From Burkholderia sp. NRF60-BP8 (lineage in GTDB: Bacteria; Pseudomonadota; Gammaproteobacteria; Burkholderiales; Burkholderiaceae): a DNA stretch of 64,000 nt. A program made the position numbers and the translations under genes. Of this stretch, positions 25,956 through 37,396 are shown one piece after another (the stretch's first letter is position 1; each line of letters opens with the position of its first letter). A model generated the notes under the pieces. That model had not been told where the DNA came from and ran no database searches. It saw nothing but the letters and a program-made list of their open reading frames with translations. The stretch lies in NCBI RefSeq assembly GCF_001522585.2, contig NZ_CP013373.1, forward strand, positions 186,001 to 250,000, read 5' to 3'.

Positions 25956-26816
25956 GTGCTGATTATCGTGGGAACACTCGTGACGCTGTTGTCCGTCTTC
26001 GGCGGTTATGCGCTGGCAGGCGGGCATCTGGGCGCCTTGATCCAGCCGGTCGAGATCCTGATGATCGTGGGCGCCGGCGTCGGTGCGTTCATCCTCGGCA
26101 ACGGCGGCAAGACCATCAAGGCCACGCTGCGCGTGCTGCCGACGCTCTTCAAGGGCTCGAAATACACGAAGGACGTCTATATGGAGCTGATGGCGCTTCT
26201 TTACGTGCTGCTCGCGAAGGCACGCAAGGAAGGCACGCTGACGCTCGAGGCCGACATCGACGATCCGCAAAAGAGCCCGATCTTCACGCAATACCCGAAG
26301 ATCCTCGCCGATCACCACATCGTCGAATTCCTGACCGACTACCTGCGCCTGATGGTGGGCGGCAACATGAACGCGTTCGAGATCGAAAGCCTGATGGACG
26401 AGGAGATCGAGACGCACCACGCGGAAGGCGAAGGCCCGGCGCACGCGCTGATGCGCGTCGGCGACGCGATGCCGGCGTTCGGCATCGTCGCGGCCGTGAT
26501 GGGCGTCGTGCACACGATGGCGTCGGCCGACAAGCCGCCCGCGGTGCTGGGCGCGATGATCGCGCAGGCGCTGGTCGGCACGTTCCTCGGGATCCTGCTG
26601 TCGTACGGGCTGATCGGGCCGCTCGCGAGCCTCGCGGAGCAGCGCGTCGCCGAGTCGACCAAGATGTTCCAGTGCATCAAGGTGACGATCCTCGCGACGC
26701 TGAACGGCTATGCGCCGGCGATCGCGGTCGAGTTCGGCCGCAAGGTGCTGTTCTCCACCGAGCGCCCGTCGTTCTCCGAGCTCGAAGAACATGTGCGCCG
26801 CGTGAAGGCGAAGTGA
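25956..26816 (+). CDS. motA: Flagellar motor stator protein MotA
   Basis: Inner-membrane stator subunit of 286 residues that, with MotB, couples proton flow to rotor torque. Four membrane segments are visible: two at the N-terminus (LIIVGTLVTLLSVFGGYALAGG; EILMIVGAGVGAFILGNGG) and two near 175-225 (MPAFGIVAAVMGVVHTMA; AQALVGTFLGILLSYGLIGPLA). The long cytoplasmic loop carries the charged residues that touch FliG. GTG start with GAGGGA upstream. It is first in the operon behind a sigma-28 promoter. Confidence 0.97.
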   Translation: MLIIVGTLVTLLSVFGGYALAGGHLGALIQPVEILMIVGAGVGAFILGNGGKTIKATLRVLPTLFKGSKYTKDVYMELMALLYVLLAKARKEGTLTLEADIDDPQKSPIFTQYPKILADHHIVEFLTDYLRLMVGGNMNAFEIESLMDEEIETHHAEGEGPAHALMRVGDAMPAFGIVAAVMGVVHTMASADKPPAVLGAMIAQALVGTFLGILLSYGLIGPLASLAEQRVAESTKMFQCIKVTILATLNGYAPAIAVEFGRKVLFSTERPSFSELEEHVRRVKAK

Positions 26817-26829
26817 CGCGGAGCGACCG

Positions 26830-27849
26830 ATGAGCAAGAGCAAGGATCGCGCGATCGTCGTCAAGCGGGTGGCCCCGGCGAAGAAGGGCCACCACGGCGG
26901 CGCATGGAAGCTCGCGTACGCGGACTTCATGACCGCGATGATGGCGTTCTTCCTGCTGATGTGGCTGCTGAGTTCGGTCACGCCGGTGCAGCTGAAGGGG
27001 ATCGCCGAATACTTCAACATGCCGCTGAAGGCCGCGATTCTCGGCAGCGGCGACCGCAGCTCGCAGGACTCGAGCATCATCAACGGCGGCGGCCGCGACC
27101 TGTCGAGCGTCGACGCCGGCACGCTGCGCCGCACCGACGGCACGACGTCGCTCGCCGAGCGCGTCGCGAAGCCGGTCGACGAGCATGCGCAAGCACAGGC
27201 GCAGGGCGCGCTCGAACGGCTCGAGCAGGCGCGCCTGCACGACCTGCAGATCAAGCTGATGGCCGCGATCGAGGCCAATCCGACGCTGCGCCAGTTCAAG
27301 CAGCAGATCCGCATCGATTCGACGCTGATGGGGCTGCGCATCGAGATCGTCGATACGCAGAAGCGGCCGATGTTCGCGATGTCGAGCGACCACGTCGAGC
27401 CGTACATGCGCGACATCCTGCGCGAGATCGGCAAGACGCTGAACGACGTGCCGAACCGGATCATCGTCCAGGGTCATACCGACGCCGTGCCGTACGCGGG
27501 CGGCGAGGGCGGCTACAGCAACTGGGAGCTGTCGGCCGATCGCGCGAACGCGTCGCGCCGCGAGCTGATCTCCGGCGGCATGGACGAGGCGAAAGTGCTG
27601 CGCGTGCTGGGCCTCGCATCGACGCAGAACCTGAACAAGGCCGATCCGCTCGATCCGGAAAACCGCCGGATCAGCGTGATCGTGCTGAATCGCAAATCCG
27701 AAGAAGCGCTGATGCGCGACGACGCGACGACGACGACGCTGTCCGCCGACGCGGCCGGTTCGAAGCTGCTCGCGCAGCAGCTCGGCGGCCCGGCGCCGGC
27801 GGTGCGTCCGGTCGTGGCGAGCGCCGTCGCCGTGACGCCGAAACCCTGA
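26830..27849 (+). CDS. motB: Flagellar motor stator protein MotB
   Basis: Stator subunit of 339 residues that anchors the stator to peptidoglycan. The single membrane segment AWKLAYADFMTAMMAFFLLMWLL (about 25-47) contains the proton-binding aspartate in YADFMTAMM. The periplasmic OmpA-like domain shows IIVQGHTDAVPYAGG, NWELSADRANASRREL and PENRRISVIVLNR. Thirteen bp separate it from motA. The C-terminal 45 residues are an Ala/Val-rich tail. Confidence 0.97.
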   Translation: MSKSKDRAIVVKRVAPAKKGHHGGAWKLAYADFMTAMMAFFLLMWLLSSVTPVQLKGIAEYFNMPLKAAILGSGDRSSQDSSIINGGGRDLSSVDAGTLRRTDGTTSLAERVAKPVDEHAQAQAQGALERLEQARLHDLQIKLMAAIEANPTLRQFKQQIRIDSTLMGLRIEIVDTQKRPMFAMSSDHVEPYMRDILREIGKTLNDVPNRIIVQGHTDAVPYAGGEGGYSNWELSADRANASRRELISGGMDEAKVLRVLGLASTQNLNKADPLDPENRRISVIVLNRKSEEALMRDDATTTTLSADAAGSKLLAQQLGGPAPAVRPVVASAVAVTPKP

Positions 27850-27865
27850 CGTTTCCGAGACAGAC

Positions 27866-28243
27866 ATGATCCGAACCATTCTCGCCATCGACGACTCCGC
27901 GACCATGCGTGCGCTGCTGCAGGCCACGCTTGCGCAGGCCGGCTACGACGTGACGGTGGCGCCGGACGGCGAAGCCGGCTTCGACATGGCGGCGACGGCG
28001 CCGTACGACCTGGTCCTGACCGACCAGAACATGCCGCGCAAGAGCGGGCTCGAGGTGATCGCCGCGCTGCGCAAGCTGAGCGCGTACGCGGACACGCCGA
28101 TCCTCGTGCTGACGACCGAGGGCAGCGACGCGTTCAAGGACGCCGCACGCGACGCGGGCGCGACCGGCTGGATCGAAAAGCCGATCGACCCGGGCGTGCT
28201 GGTCGATCTGGTCGCCACGCTGTCCGAGCCGGCTGCCTCCTGA
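27866..28243 (+). CDS. CheY-like response regulator (first copy)
   Basis: Single receiver domain of 125 residues: acidic pair in LAIDDSAT, phospho-acceptor aspartate in LVLTDQNMPRKSG, threonine/lysine switch residues in LVLTTEGS and GWIEKPIDP. It sits between motB and cheA. It is more distant from enteric CheY than the copy at 36010, so it may be a phosphate sink or adaptor and not the motor-binding form; that is inferred. Confidence 0.9.
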   Translation: MIRTILAIDDSATMRALLQATLAQAGYDVTVAPDGEAGFDMAATAPYDLVLTDQNMPRKSGLEVIAALRKLSAYADTPILVLTTEGSDAFKDAARDAGATGWIEKPIDPGVLVDLVATLSEPAAS

Positions 28244-28276
28244 CATGAACGCGACGAATTCAACCGGTGACCGGGC

Positions 28277-30535
28277 ATGACTCTCGACATCACTCAGTTC
28301 TACCAGACCTTTTTCGACGAAGCGGACGAGCTGCTCGCGCAGATGGAGCAGCTGCTGCTGAATCTCGACGTCGATTCGCCCGATCCCGAGGATCTGGCGG
28401 CGATCTTCCGCGCCGCGCATTCGATCAAGGGCGGCGCGGCGACGTTCGGCTTTTCCGCGCTGACCGATACGACGCACATCCTCGAATCGCTGCTCGACCG
28501 CGCGCGCAACCATGAGCTGACGCTGACCAAGGACATGGTCGACGCGTTCCTCGAGACCAAGGACGTGCTGTCCGACCAGCTCGTCGACTACCGCGCGAGC
28601 GCCGAACCGGACGCGGCGGCCGCCGCGGCGATCTGCGCGAAGCTCGAGCGGCTGCAGGCCGAAAGCGGGGCGGGTGCGTCCGCCGCCGCAGCCGAGCCCG
28701 CGCCGGCCGCCCCGGTTGCCGCAGCCGTGGCGCCGGCGGCCGCACCCGCCGCAGCGCCGGCCGCCGGCGGCGACCGCGCGCCCGACCATGTGGTCGAGCA
28801 GGCCGTCGCGGCCGCGCATCCGGCGGCCGACGCCGGCGCCGGCGGCCCGCACCTGAAGATCACGCTGGTCGGCGTCGACGCGAAGGACCAGGCGCTGCTC
28901 ACCGAAGAACTCGGCAACCTCGGCCGGATCGTCGGTCGCGAGGAAGCGGGCGCCGACCTGTCGCTGTGGGTCGAATCGGACGTGCCGTCCGACGATATCG
29001 TCGCGGTGTGCTGTTTCGTGATCGACGAAAGCCAGATCCGCGTCGCGCACGGCACGGCGCCGGCCGCGCAGCCGGCACCGGCCGTCGCGCAGGACGCCGC
29101 CGAAGCGGTCGAAGCGGCTCCCGCCGCGCAGCCCGCGCGCGTCGAGGTATTCGCGCCGCAGGCTGCCGCACCGCAGCCGGCCGCGCCGGCGCCGGCCGAG
29201 CCGCCCGCGGTCGCAGCGCAGCCGCAGCCGCAACAGCACGCTCAACCGCAACCGGCCGACCACGCGGCGCCGGCCGCCGCGCACCACGACGACAAGCGCG
29301 CCCGCCCGGCCGCCGCGGCCGCGGCCGGCGCCGAAGGCAGCTCGATTCGCGTCGGCGTCGAGAAGGTCGATCAACTGATCAACCTCGTCGGCGAACTGGT
29401 GATCACGCAGGCGATGCTGGCCGAGACGGCGAGCGCGTTCGATCCGGCGCTGCACGACCGCCTGTTCAACGGGATGGCGCAGCTCGAGCGCAACGCGCGC
29501 GACCTGCAGGAAGCGGTGATGTCGATCCGCATGATGCCGATGGACTACGTGTTCAGTCGCTTCCCGCGGCTCGTGCGCGACCTCGCCGGCAAGCTCGGCA
29601 AGCAGGTCGAACTGGTCACGTTCGGCCAGGCGACCGAGCTCGACAAGAGCCTGATCGAACGGATCATCGACCCGCTCACGCACCTGGTGCGCAACAGCCT
29701 CGACCACGGCATCGAAACCGTCGACAGGCGCGTCGCCGCCGGCAAGGACGCGGTCGGCCAGCTCGTGCTGTCGGCCGCGCATCACGGCGGCAACATCGTG
29801 ATCGAGGTGAGCGACGACGGCGCGGGCCTGAACCGCGAGCGGATCCTCGCGAAGGCCGCGAAGCAGGGCATGCAGATCTCCGAGAACATCAGCGACGACG
29901 AAGTGTGGCAACTGATCTTCGCGCCGGGCTTCTCGACCGCCGAGACGGTGACCGACGTGTCGGGCCGCGGCGTCGGGATGGACGTGGTGAAGCGCAACAT
30001 CCAGTCGATGGGCGGCCACGTCGAGATCTCGTCGCAGGCCGGCCGCGGCACGACCACGCGGATCGTGCTGCCGCTCACGCTCGCGATCCTCGACGGGATG
30101 TCGGTGAAGGTCGGCAGCGAGATCTTCATCCTGCCGCTGAACTTCGTGATGGAGTCGCTGCAGCCGTCGAACGACGACATCTACACGGTCGGCAACGGCG
30201 AGCGCGTGGTGCGCGTGCGCGGCGAATACCTGCCGCTGGTCGCGCTGCACGAGGTGTTCTCGGTCGACGACGCGCGCACCGACCCGACGCAGGGGATCGT
30301 CACGATCATGGAAACCGAGGGGCGTCGCTTCGCGATGCTGATCGACGAGCTGGTCGGCCAGCAGCAGGTGGTCGTGAAGAACCTCGAAACCAACTACCGC
30401 AAGGTGCACGGCATCTCGGCGGCGACCATCCTCGGCGACGGCAGCGTCGCACTGATCGTCGACGTCGCGGCGCTGAACCGCGAAACCCGTGCGACGCACG
30501 GCGCCCGTGCCGGCGCCGAGCTCGCGATGTTCTGA
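28277..30535 (+). CDS. cheA: Chemotaxis histidine kinase CheA
   Basis: Receptor-coupled kinase of 752 residues. P1 with phospho-histidine 48 in [15 protein letters not shown]; Ala/Pro-rich linker; P2 region around 193-258 ([23 protein letters not shown]...[16 protein letters not shown]) that docks CheY; a second long Ala/Pro/Gln linker to about 350; P3 dimerisation ([21 protein letters not shown]); P4 ATPase with the N box [18 protein letters not shown] and the [12 protein letters not shown] box; and P5 CheW-like domain from about 600. It is preceded by a small gap after cheY and followed by cheW at 29 bp. The total linker length is greater than in E. coli CheA (654 residues). Confidence 0.97.
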   Translation: MTLDITQFYQTFFDEADELLAQMEQLLLNLDVDSPDPEDLAAIFRAAHSIKGGAATFGFSALTDTTHILESLLDRARNHELTLTKDMVDAFLETKDVLSDQLVDYRASAEPDAAAAAAICAKLERLQAESGAGASAAAAEPAPAAPVAAAVAPAAAPAAAPAAGGDRAPDHVVEQAVAAAHPAADAGAGGPHLKITLVGVDAKDQALLTEELGNLGRIVGREEAGADLSLWVESDVPSDDIVAVCCFVIDESQIRVAHGTAPAAQPAPAVAQDAAEAVEAAPAAQPARVEVFAPQAAAPQPAAPAPAEPPAVAAQPQPQQHAQPQPADHAAPAAAHHDDKRARPAAAAAAGAEGSSIRVGVEKVDQLINLVGELVITQAMLAETASAFDPALHDRLFNGMAQLERNARDLQEAVMSIRMMPMDYVFSRFPRLVRDLAGKLGKQVELVTFGQATELDKSLIERIIDPLTHLVRNSLDHGIETVDRRVAAGKDAVGQLVLSAAHHGGNIVIEVSDDGAGLNRERILAKAAKQGMQISENISDDEVWQLIFAPGFSTAETVTDVSGRGVGMDVVKRNIQSMGGHVEISSQAGRGTTTRIVLPLTLAILDGMSVKVGSEIFILPLNFVMESLQPSNDDIYTVGNGERVVRVRGEYLPLVALHEVFSVDDARTDPTQGIVTIMETEGRRFAMLIDELVGQQQVVVKNLETNYRKVHGISAATILGDGSVALIVDVAALNRETRATHGARAGAELAMF

Positions 30536-30564
30536 TTCTCGCCATCAACCGATTGGGGGCAAAC

Positions 30565-31098
30565 GTGTCTGCTGAAGTCCAAATGATCAATCCGGCCGCG
30601 GCGAACGCGGCAACCAATCGCCGCGACGCGGAACACGGCGACGCGACGGGCCAGGAATTCCTCGTGTTCACGCTCGGTGACGAGGAATACGGGATCGACA
30701 TCCTGAAAGTGCAGGAAATCCGCGGCTACGACAGCGTCACGCGCATCGCGAACGCGCCCGAGTTCATCAAGGGCGTGATCAACCTGCGCGGGATCATCGT
30801 GCCGATCGTCGACATGCGGATCAAGTTCCACCTGGGCCGCGTCGAGTACGACCACCAGACCGTCGTGATCATCCTGAACGTGTCGAACCGCGTGGTCGGG
30901 ATGGTCGTCGACGGCGTGTCGGACGTGCTGACGCTGCAGACCGACCAGATCATGCCGGCGCCGGAGTTCGGCGCGACGCTGACGACCGAGTACCTGACGG
31001 GCCTCGGCACGGTCGACGGCCGGATGCTGATCCTGATGGACATCGAGAAGCTGATGTCGAGCCGGGAAATGGCGTTGATCGAGACGCTCGGCGGGTAA
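30565..31098 (+). CDS. cheW: Chemotaxis coupling protein CheW
   Basis: Adaptor of 177 residues that links receptors to CheA. The CheW domain begins at about residue 30: [56 protein letters not shown]. It starts with GTG at 30565, preceded by GGGGGC at suitable distance; the frame is open far upstream on the plus strand but overlaps cheA there and is not coding. It lies between cheA and the receptor gene. Confidence 0.97.
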   Translation: MSAEVQMINPAAANAATNRRDAEHGDATGQEFLVFTLGDEEYGIDILKVQEIRGYDSVTRIANAPEFIKGVINLRGIIVPIVDMRIKFHLGRVEYDHQTVVIILNVSNRVVGMVVDGVSDVLTLQTDQIMPAPEFGATLTTEYLTGLGTVDGRMLILMDIEKLMSSREMALIETLGG

Positions 31099-31135
31099 GC
31101 GCGCCGCGCGCGCAGCAATTTCGGGAGAATCTGCA

Positions 31136-33094
31136 ATGTTGCATAACTGGTCGATCCGCACGACGCTCACGGCGGTCGGACTCATCCTCGTGTGCCTGAC
31201 CGCCGCGGTCGGCGGGCTCGGCCTCTACGCGCTGAATCACGCGAGCCGCTCGCTCGACGAGATCGCGCACGTCGACCTGCCGGCGATCCATACGCTCGAC
31301 GACACGGCCGCGCACCTGCTGCGCTCGCGCGTGGCGCTCGACCGCTTCCGTACGCTGACCGAAGCCGGCAATGCGGCCGAGGCCGCGAAGGTGCTCGAGC
31401 GCGCGCAGGCGCTGTATGCGAAGTCGAACCAGAACTGGCAGGCATTCCAGTCGACGCCGAAGCCCGGTATCGAGCAGGCGCTCGTCGACGAGCTCACCGC
31501 ACGGTATACGACGATCGTGAAGGAAGGCGTCGAGCCCGAATTCGCCGCGGCGCGCGCGGGCGACATGGCGGCGTATCACGCGATCGCCGACACGAAGATC
31601 AGCCCGATGTTCGTCGCGTTCGACCAGACGGCGGCGGCCGTGATCGCGGCGCTGCAGAAGCGCGCGGAAGAACGTCAGGCCGAGACGCAGTCGCAGATCT
31701 CGATGATGATCGCGCTGATCGCGGCCGGCATCGCGATCGCGTTCGTCGTCGTGATCGCGATCCGCTTCGCGCTGCGCGGGCTGATCGTCAAGCCGCTGGA
31801 AGACGCGATCGCGCACTTCGAGCGCATCGCCGGCGGCGATCTCACGCAGCCGGTGAGCGTGTTCAGCACCAACGAGATCGGCCGCCTGTTCGGCGGCATC
31901 AAGCGGATGCAGGACGCCGTCACGACGATGGTGCAGGCCGTGCATCGCGGCACCGAGTCGATCGACGTCGGCGCGCGCGAGATCGCGACCGGCAACACCG
32001 ACCTGTCGCAGCGCACCGAGGAGCAGGCCGCATCGCTGCAGGAAACCGCGTCGAGCATGGAGCAACTGACGGGCACCGTGCGACAGAACGCGGAAAACGC
32101 GCGGCAGGCGAGCCAGCTCGCGGTGAATGCGTCGGATATCGCGATGCAGGGCGGCGAGGTGGTCGGCCAGGTCGTGTCGACGATGCAGGACATCGCGGCG
32201 AGCTCGGGCAAGGTCGTCGACATCATCGGCACGATCGAAGGCATCGCGTTCCAGACCAACATCCTCGCGCTGAATGCGGCGGTCGAAGCGGCGCGGGCCG
32301 GCGAGCAGGGCCGCGGCTTCGCGGTGGTCGCGGGCGAGGTGCGCTCGCTCGCGCAGCGCAGCGCGAGCGCCGCGAAGGAAATCAAGCAGTTGATCGGCGA
32401 TTCGGCCGAGAAGGTCGACAGCGGCTCGGCGCTCGTCGCGCGCGCCGGTTCGACGATGGACGAGATCGTGCAGGCCGTGCGCCGCGTGACCGACATCATG
32501 GGCGAGATCAGCGCCGCGTCCGACGAGCAGTCGACCGGCATCGAGCAGGTCAACCGCGCGGTCGGCCAGATGGATGCGGTCACGCAGCAGAACGCGGCGC
32601 TCGTCGAGCAGGCGGCCGCCGCGGCCGCGTCGCTCGAGGAGCAGACGCGCCAGATGAAGGCGATCGTGTCGGGCTGGCGCGTCGCGGGCGGCATCGCGCT
32701 CGCGCCGGCGCGCGGCGTCGCGCGGCCGGTCGCGCACGAACCGGCCGCGCTGCCGTCGGAATCGCGCGGCCACGCACCGGTCGCCGCGCTGCCGGCGCCG
32801 CAGGCGGCGACCCAGCCGGCGGCGCGCCGCGCCGCGCCGGCGTCGCGTGCGGCTGCCGCAGTCGCCGCCCCCGAACCGAAGCGCGAGGCCGATGCCGCCG
32901 CGCGTACGCAGAAGGACGCAGCGGCTTCCCGCGGCGCCGCCGCGGCGGGCGGTTACGGCCCGCGTCTCGCGAAGACGGCTGCACCGGCGGACAAGCCGGC
33001 CGCGAAACCCGCGCTCGTGCGCCCGGCGCTGAACGGCGAGAAGCCGGCGCTGGCGGCCGCCGGCGCGTCCGACGACGACTGGGAGACCTTCTAA
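31136..33094 (+). CDS. Methyl-accepting chemotaxis protein (Tar/Tsr type)
   Basis: Receptor of 652 residues. Membrane segments at about 10-32 and 187-210 frame a four-helix-bundle-like periplasmic sensor domain. A HAMP domain follows ([25 protein letters not shown]), then the signalling bundle with the hairpin tip [51 protein letters not shown]. After a long Ala/Pro linker (about 525-640) the protein ends DDWETF, which fits the xWETF pentapeptide that tethers CheR and CheB on high-abundance enteric receptors. The ligand cannot be told. It is inside the che operon, between cheW and cheR. Confidence 0.96.
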   Translation: MLHNWSIRTTLTAVGLILVCLTAAVGGLGLYALNHASRSLDEIAHVDLPAIHTLDDTAAHLLRSRVALDRFRTLTEAGNAAEAAKVLERAQALYAKSNQNWQAFQSTPKPGIEQALVDELTARYTTIVKEGVEPEFAAARAGDMAAYHAIADTKISPMFVAFDQTAAAVIAALQKRAEERQAETQSQISMMIALIAAGIAIAFVVVIAIRFALRGLIVKPLEDAIAHFERIAGGDLTQPVSVFSTNEIGRLFGGIKRMQDAVTTMVQAVHRGTESIDVGAREIATGNTDLSQRTEEQAASLQETASSMEQLTGTVRQNAENARQASQLAVNASDIAMQGGEVVGQVVSTMQDIAASSGKVVDIIGTIEGIAFQTNILALNAAVEAARAGEQGRGFAVVAGEVRSLAQRSASAAKEIKQLIGDSAEKVDSGSALVARAGSTMDEIVQAVRRVTDIMGEISAASDEQSTGIEQVNRAVGQMDAVTQQNAALVEQAAAAAASLEEQTRQMKAIVSGWRVAGGIALAPARGVARPVAHEPAALPSESRGHAPVAALPAPQAATQPAARRAAPASRAAAAVAAPEPKREADAAARTQKDAAASRGAAAAGGYGPRLAKTAAPADKPAAKPALVRPALNGEKPALAAAGASDDDWETF

Positions 33095-33097
33095 ACC

Positions 33098-34084
33098 ATG
33101 TCGCACGCGCGCGCGCCGTTTCGACCCGATGCACCGGATGCCTCGCCTCGCGCGGGCGAGCCGGGGCGCGACTTCGCGTTCACCGGCGCGGATTTCGCCC
33201 GCATCCGCGCGCTGATCCACCAACGCGCGGGCATCTCGCTGTCCGAGCACAAGCGCGACATGGCCTACAGCCGTCTCGCGCGACGGCTGCGGGCGCGCGG
33301 CCTCGACACGTTTCGCGACTACCTCGACCTGCTCGAGCAGGAAGACGATCCGCTCGAGTGGGAAGCGTTCACCAACGCGCTGACGACCAACCTGACCGCG
33401 TTTTTCCGCGAGGCGCACCATTTCCCGATCCTGTCCGAGTTCGTGAAAGCGCGGCCGGCGCCGGTATCGGTCTGGTGCTCGGCGGCGTCGACCGGCGAGG
33501 AGCCGTACTCGATCGCGATCACGCTGATCGAGGCGCTCGGCGAAACGGCTGCGCGCAGCGCGTCGATCCTCGCGACCGATCTCGACACGCAGGTGCTCGC
33601 GAAGGCCGAAGCCGGCATCTACACGTACGACCAGGTCAAGCACCTGTCGCCGGAGCGGCTGAAGCGCTTCTTCCTGAAGGGCACGGGCGCGCAGGCCGGC
33701 CGCGTGAAGGTGCGCCCCGAGCTGCGCGCGATGATCCGCTTCGAACAGTTGAACCTGACCGATGCGGACTACGGGATCGCGAAGCCGTTCGACGCGATCT
33801 TCTGCCGCAACGTGATGATCTATTTCGACAAGCCGACGCAGGGGCAGGTGCTGTCGCGCTTCGAGCCGCTCGTGAAGCCGGGCGGGCTGCTGTTCGCCGG
33901 CCATTCGGAGAACTTCACGTACGTGACGCAGGCGTTCCGGCTGCGCGGGCAGACGGTGTACGAACTGACGCGCGACGCCGCGCAGGGCGCACGGCCGCGC
34001 GGCGCGCCGGCGAGCGCGGCGAGCGCGATGCCGTCGCGCGCGCGCGACGCGGGCGGTGCGCTCGCCTATGGAGAGCGCGGATGA
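33098..34084 (+). CDS. cheR: Chemotaxis protein methyltransferase CheR
   Basis: SAM-dependent enzyme of 328 residues that methylates receptor glutamates. The N-terminal helical domain ([37 protein letters not shown]) is followed by the SAM-binding domain: [36 protein letters not shown] and [15 protein letters not shown]. It begins 3 bp behind the receptor gene, and its TGA overlaps the cheD ATG (ATGA at 34081-34084), pointing to translational coupling. Confidence 0.97.
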   Translation: MSHARAPFRPDAPDASPRAGEPGRDFAFTGADFARIRALIHQRAGISLSEHKRDMAYSRLARRLRARGLDTFRDYLDLLEQEDDPLEWEAFTNALTTNLTAFFREAHHFPILSEFVKARPAPVSVWCSAASTGEEPYSIAITLIEALGETAARSASILATDLDTQVLAKAEAGIYTYDQVKHLSPERLKRFFLKGTGAQAGRVKVRPELRAMIRFEQLNLTDADYGIAKPFDAIFCRNVMIYFDKPTQGQVLSRFEPLVKPGGLLFAGHSENFTYVTQAFRLRGQTVYELTRDAAQGARPRGAPASAASAMPSRARDAGGALAYGERG

Positions 34085-34854
34085 GCGCACTGCCGATCGC
34101 GACCAATCGCTACTTCGACAACCACTTCGAGCGCCCCGGCGTGAAGCTGTTGCCGAACGAGTTCTACACGACGGCCGAGGACATGGTGCTGATGACCGTG
34201 CTCGGCTCGTGCGTCGCCGCGTGCCTGCACGACCCGTACGCGGGCATCGGCGGGATGAACCACTTCATGCTGCCGGACGACGGCGCCGATCCGGGCGCGG
34301 CCGCGTCGGAATCGATGCGCTACGGCGCGTATGCGATGGAAGTGCTGATCAACGAGCTGATCAAGGCCGGCGGGCGCCGTGAGCGCATCGAGGCGAAGGT
34401 GTTCGGCGGCGCGGCCGTACTGGCCGGGATGACGACGATCAACATCGGCGATCGCAACGCGGATTTCGTGCGCCGCTACCTCGCGCTCGAGCGCATCCGC
34501 ATCACCGCGGAAGACCTGCAGGGCGTGCATCCGCGCAAGGTCGCGTTCATGCCGCACAGCGGGCGCGCGATGGTGAAGAAGCTGCGGCTGCAGGTGCCGG
34601 GCGTGACCGAGCGCGAAGCCGCGCTCGCGCGCGAGGCCGATCGCGCCCGCGCCGCGCGCACGCGTGCGCACGTCGAGCTGTTCGCCGCGAAGCGGCCTGC
34701 GCCGCCGCAACCGGCGCGCCCGCGCATCGAGCTGTTCGGCGCGCGCGGCGCCGCACCGGCCGGCAGCGGCGGCGGCGCGCGGACGGCGAACCCGCGTGCC
34801 GGGAGCCCGGGCGCCCAGTACGCGGCGACCCAATCAAGAAAGCAGGAGGCATGA
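34081..34854 (+). CDS. cheD: Chemoreceptor glutamine deamidase CheD
   Basis: Protein of 257 residues that deamidates receptor glutamines to glutamates. The catalytic cysteine lies in [13 protein letters not shown] and the histidine in [11 protein letters not shown]; the conserved phenylalanine/glycine region [12 protein letters not shown] and [19 protein letters not shown] follow. The core ends near residue 185; the last 70 residues are an Arg/Ala/Pro-rich extension not seen in short CheD proteins, with a repeated [16 protein letters not shown] pattern. It overlaps cheR and cheB by 4 bp on each side. Confidence 0.95.
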   Translation: MSALPIATNRYFDNHFERPGVKLLPNEFYTTAEDMVLMTVLGSCVAACLHDPYAGIGGMNHFMLPDDGADPGAAASESMRYGAYAMEVLINELIKAGGRRERIEAKVFGGAAVLAGMTTINIGDRNADFVRRYLALERIRITAEDLQGVHPRKVAFMPHSGRAMVKKLRLQVPGVTEREAALAREADRARAARTRAHVELFAAKRPAPPQPARPRIELFGARGAAPAGSGGGARTANPRAGSPGAQYAATQSRKQEA

Positions 34855-35942
34855 CCGCAGTGCAGAAGATCAAAGTGTTGTGCGTCGACGATTCGGCGCT
34901 GATCCGCAGCCTGATGACCGAGATCATCAATAGCCAGCCCGACATGACGGTGTGCGCGACCGCGCCCGATCCGCTCGTCGCGCGCGAGCTCATCAAGCAG
35001 CACAACCCGGACGTGCTCACGCTCGACGTCGAAATGCCGCGCATGGACGGGCTCGACTTCCTCGAGAAGCTGATGCGCCTGCGGCCGATGCCGGTCGTGA
35101 TGGTGTCGTCGCTGACCGAGCGCGGCTCGGAAATCACGCTGCGCGCGCTCGAACTCGGCGCGGTGGATTTCGTCACGAAGCCGCGCGTCGGGATTCGCGA
35201 CGGGATGCTCGACTACGCGGAAAAGCTCGCCGACAAGATCCGCGCGGCGTCGCGCGCGCGCGTGCGCCAGGCGCCGCAGCCGCAGGCCGCCGCCCGCACG
35301 GCGGACAGCGCCGCGGCCGCGCCGATGATCAACAACCCGCTCGTCAGTACCGAGAAGCTGATCATCATCGGCGCGTCGACGGGCGGCACCGAGGCGATCC
35401 GCGAAGTGCTGACGCCGCTGCCGCCCGACGCACCGGCCGTGCTGATCGCGCAGCACATGCCGCCGGGCTTCACGAAGTCGTTCGCGCAGCGGCTGAACGG
35501 CCTGTGCCGGATCGCGGTGAAGGAAGCCGAGCACGGCGAGCGCGTGCTGCCCGGCCATGCGTACATCGCGCCGGGCCACGCGCACCTGTTGCTCGCGCGA
35601 AGCGGCGCGAACTATATTGCGCAGCTGTCGGACGAGCCGCCGGTGAACCGGCACCGCCCGTCGGTCGACGTGCTGTTCCGCTCGGCGGCGACGCACGCGG
35701 GCAAGAACGCGATCGGCGTGATCCTCACCGGGATGGGCCGCGACGGCGCGGCCGGCCTGCTGGAAATGAAACGCGCGGGCGCTCACACGTTCGCGCAGGA
35801 CGAAGCGAGCTGCATCGTGTTCGGGATGCCGCGCGAGGCGATCGCGCTCGGCGGCGCGGACGAGGTCGCGCCGCTCGCCGACATGAGCCGCCGCGTGATG
35901 GCGCGCCTGGCGACGATGGGCGACCGCGTGCAGCGCGTGTGA
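34851..35942 (+). CDS. cheB: Chemotaxis protein-glutamate methylesterase CheB
   Basis: Two-domain enzyme of 363 residues that removes receptor methyl groups when phosphorylated by CheA. Receiver domain: [14 protein letters not shown], phospho-aspartate in [16 protein letters not shown] in [10 protein letters not shown]. After an Ala/Gln linker (about 135-160) the esterase domain has the catalytic triad in [11 protein letters not shown] (Ser), IAQHMPPGF (His) and GMGRDGAAG (Asp). Its ATG overlaps the cheD stop (ATGA). Confidence 0.97.
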   Translation: MTAVQKIKVLCVDDSALIRSLMTEIINSQPDMTVCATAPDPLVARELIKQHNPDVLTLDVEMPRMDGLDFLEKLMRLRPMPVVMVSSLTERGSEITLRALELGAVDFVTKPRVGIRDGMLDYAEKLADKIRAASRARVRQAPQPQAAARTADSAAAAPMINNPLVSTEKLIIIGASTGGTEAIREVLTPLPPDAPAVLIAQHMPPGFTKSFAQRLNGLCRIAVKEAEHGERVLPGHAYIAPGHAHLLLARSGANYIAQLSDEPPVNRHRPSVDVLFRSAATHAGKNAIGVILTGMGRDGAAGLLEMKRAGAHTFAQDEASCIVFGMPREAIALGGADEVAPLADMSRRVMARLATMGDRVQRV

Positions 35943-36009
35943 AGGGAATGTCACGGGGCGCGTGCCACGATACGCGTCCCGACGGAAACGAATCTGGAAA
36001 GGAACGACG

Positions 36010-36405
36010 ATGGACAAGAGCATGAAAATCCTGGTGGTGGACGATTTCCCGACGATGCGCCGGATCGTCCGCAACCTGCTCAAGGAACTGGGCTACACGA
36101 ACGTCGACGAAGCCGAGGACGGCGCGGCCGGCCTCGCGCGGCTGCGCGGCGGCGGCTTCGACTTCGTGATCTCCGACTGGAACATGCCGAACCTCGACGG
36201 CCTCGCGATGCTGAAGGAAATCCGCGCGGACGCGACGCTCACGCACCTGCCGGTGCTGATGGTCACGGCCGAGTCGAAGAAGGAGAACATCATCGCGGCC
36301 GCGCAGGCCGGCGCGAGCGGCTACGTCGTGAAACCGTTCACGGCCGCGACGCTCGACGAGAAGCTGAACAAGATCATCGACAAGATGGCGAAAGCCGGGA
36401 GCTGA
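36010..36405 (+). CDS. cheY: Chemotaxis response regulator CheY (second copy)
   Basis: Receiver domain of 131 residues, very close to enteric Che[33 protein letters not shown], phospho-aspartate in [14 protein letters not shown], Thr in [11 protein letters not shown] and Lys in [12 protein letters not shown]. When phosphorylated by CheA it binds the motor switch and changes rotation. The ATG at 36010 is preferred over one at 35962; GGAAAGGAACGACG is upstream. It is directly followed by cheZ. Confidence 0.97.
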   Translation: MDKSMKILVVDDFPTMRRIVRNLLKELGYTNVDEAEDGAAGLARLRGGGFDFVISDWNMPNLDGLAMLKEIRADATLTHLPVLMVTAESKKENIIAAAQAGASGYVVKPFTAATLDEKLNKIIDKMAKAGS

Positions 36406-36406
36406 C

Positions 36407-37138
36407 GTGAACGAGCCGATCCATGCGGCGCTCGCCGGCGCGGGGTTCAGCGCCGACAGCCATCCAGAAGGCGCCGACTTCCCGAGCGACCGCATTCTCG
36501 CGCGCATCGGCCAGGTCACGCGCACGCTGCGCGATTCGATGCGCGAGCTCGGGCTCGACAAGCACGTCGAGCGCGCGGCGGAAGCCGTGCCCGACGCGCG
36601 CGACCGGCTGCGCTACGTCGCGACGATGACCGAGCAGGCCGCGGTGCGCGTGCTGAATGCGATCGAGATCGCGAAGCCGATGCAGGAGCGCGTGCAGAAC
36701 GAGGCCGAGGCGCTTGACGCACGCTGGGCGCAGTGGTACGCCGCGCCGATCGAGCACGCGGAAGTGCGTGAGCTGATGGACGATACGCGCGCGTTCCTGC
36801 GCGCGTTGCCCGAGTCGACGTCGGCGACCCGCGCGCAACTGCTCGAGATCATGCTCGCGCAGGATTTCCAGGATCTGACCGGGCAGGTGATCAAGAAGAT
36901 CATGGACATGGTCTACCTGATCGAGCAGCAGCTCCTCACCGTGCTCGTCGAGAACATCGCGCCGGAGCGGCGCGAGCAGTTCGCGGCCACCGCGGCCGCG
37001 CTCGCGGCCGAGCAGATGAGCGCGACCGGCAGCCCCGAATCGCTGCTGAACGGCCCGCAGATCGCGCCGGAAGGCAAATCCGACGTCGTCCAGGACCAGG
37101 GGCAGGTCGACGACCTGCTCGCGAGCCTCGGCTTCTGA
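36407..37138 (+). CDS. cheZ: Protein phosphatase CheZ
   Basis: Helical protein of 243 residues that removes phosphate from CheY. The catalytic region reads [23 protein letters not shown], with the expected glutamine in QDLTGQ, and the C-terminal CheY-tethering helix is [12 protein letters not shown] start one base behind the cheY stop, so the two are translationally linked. It ends the operon that starts at motA. Confidence 0.96.
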   Translation: MNEPIHAALAGAGFSADSHPEGADFPSDRILARIGQVTRTLRDSMRELGLDKHVERAAEAVPDARDRLRYVATMTEQAAVRVLNAIEIAKPMQERVQNEAEALDARWAQWYAAPIEHAEVRELMDDTRAFLRALPESTSATRAQLLEIMLAQDFQDLTGQVIKKIMDMVYLIEQQLLTVLVENIAPERREQFAATAAALAAEQMSATGSPESLLNGPQIAPEGKSDVVQDQGQVDDLLASLGF

Positions 37139-37396
37139 TCCTGCCGCGGCGCATCCGCGCGCCCCGTTCCGCGGGCCGCCCGATGCGTGCATTCCCCGTC
37201 CCCGCCTCGTTTTTCCGTGCGCGCCGCCCCTGCGCGGCGCGGCGTGATCCTGCGTCGAATTGACACTTGGCCACACTCCGCAGGCATACTACGCGTCAGC
37301 AGCAACGTAGCATCATCCGTAAGATTCATAAGTTGGCAGGCGGCGTGGGCCGATGGCGGCGCCGTCGGCAACGAAGCCAGTCCCGTGGGGGGGAAC

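Noticed and set aside
27671..30499. Open frame of more than 900 codons opposite cheA
   Set aside because: Mirrors cheA; product lacks any recognisable domain.
31192..34080. Plus-strand frame open from inside mcp up to cheD
   Set aside because: Only the part from the ATG at 34081 on is the CheD protein; upstream residues are Arg-rich noise overlapping mcp and cheR in another frame.
30950..34090. Open frame of over 1000 codons on the minus strand opposite mcp and cheR
   Set aside because: The plus strand carries clear chemotaxis genes over the whole stretch, and the minus product is low-complexity Arg/Ala/Leu.
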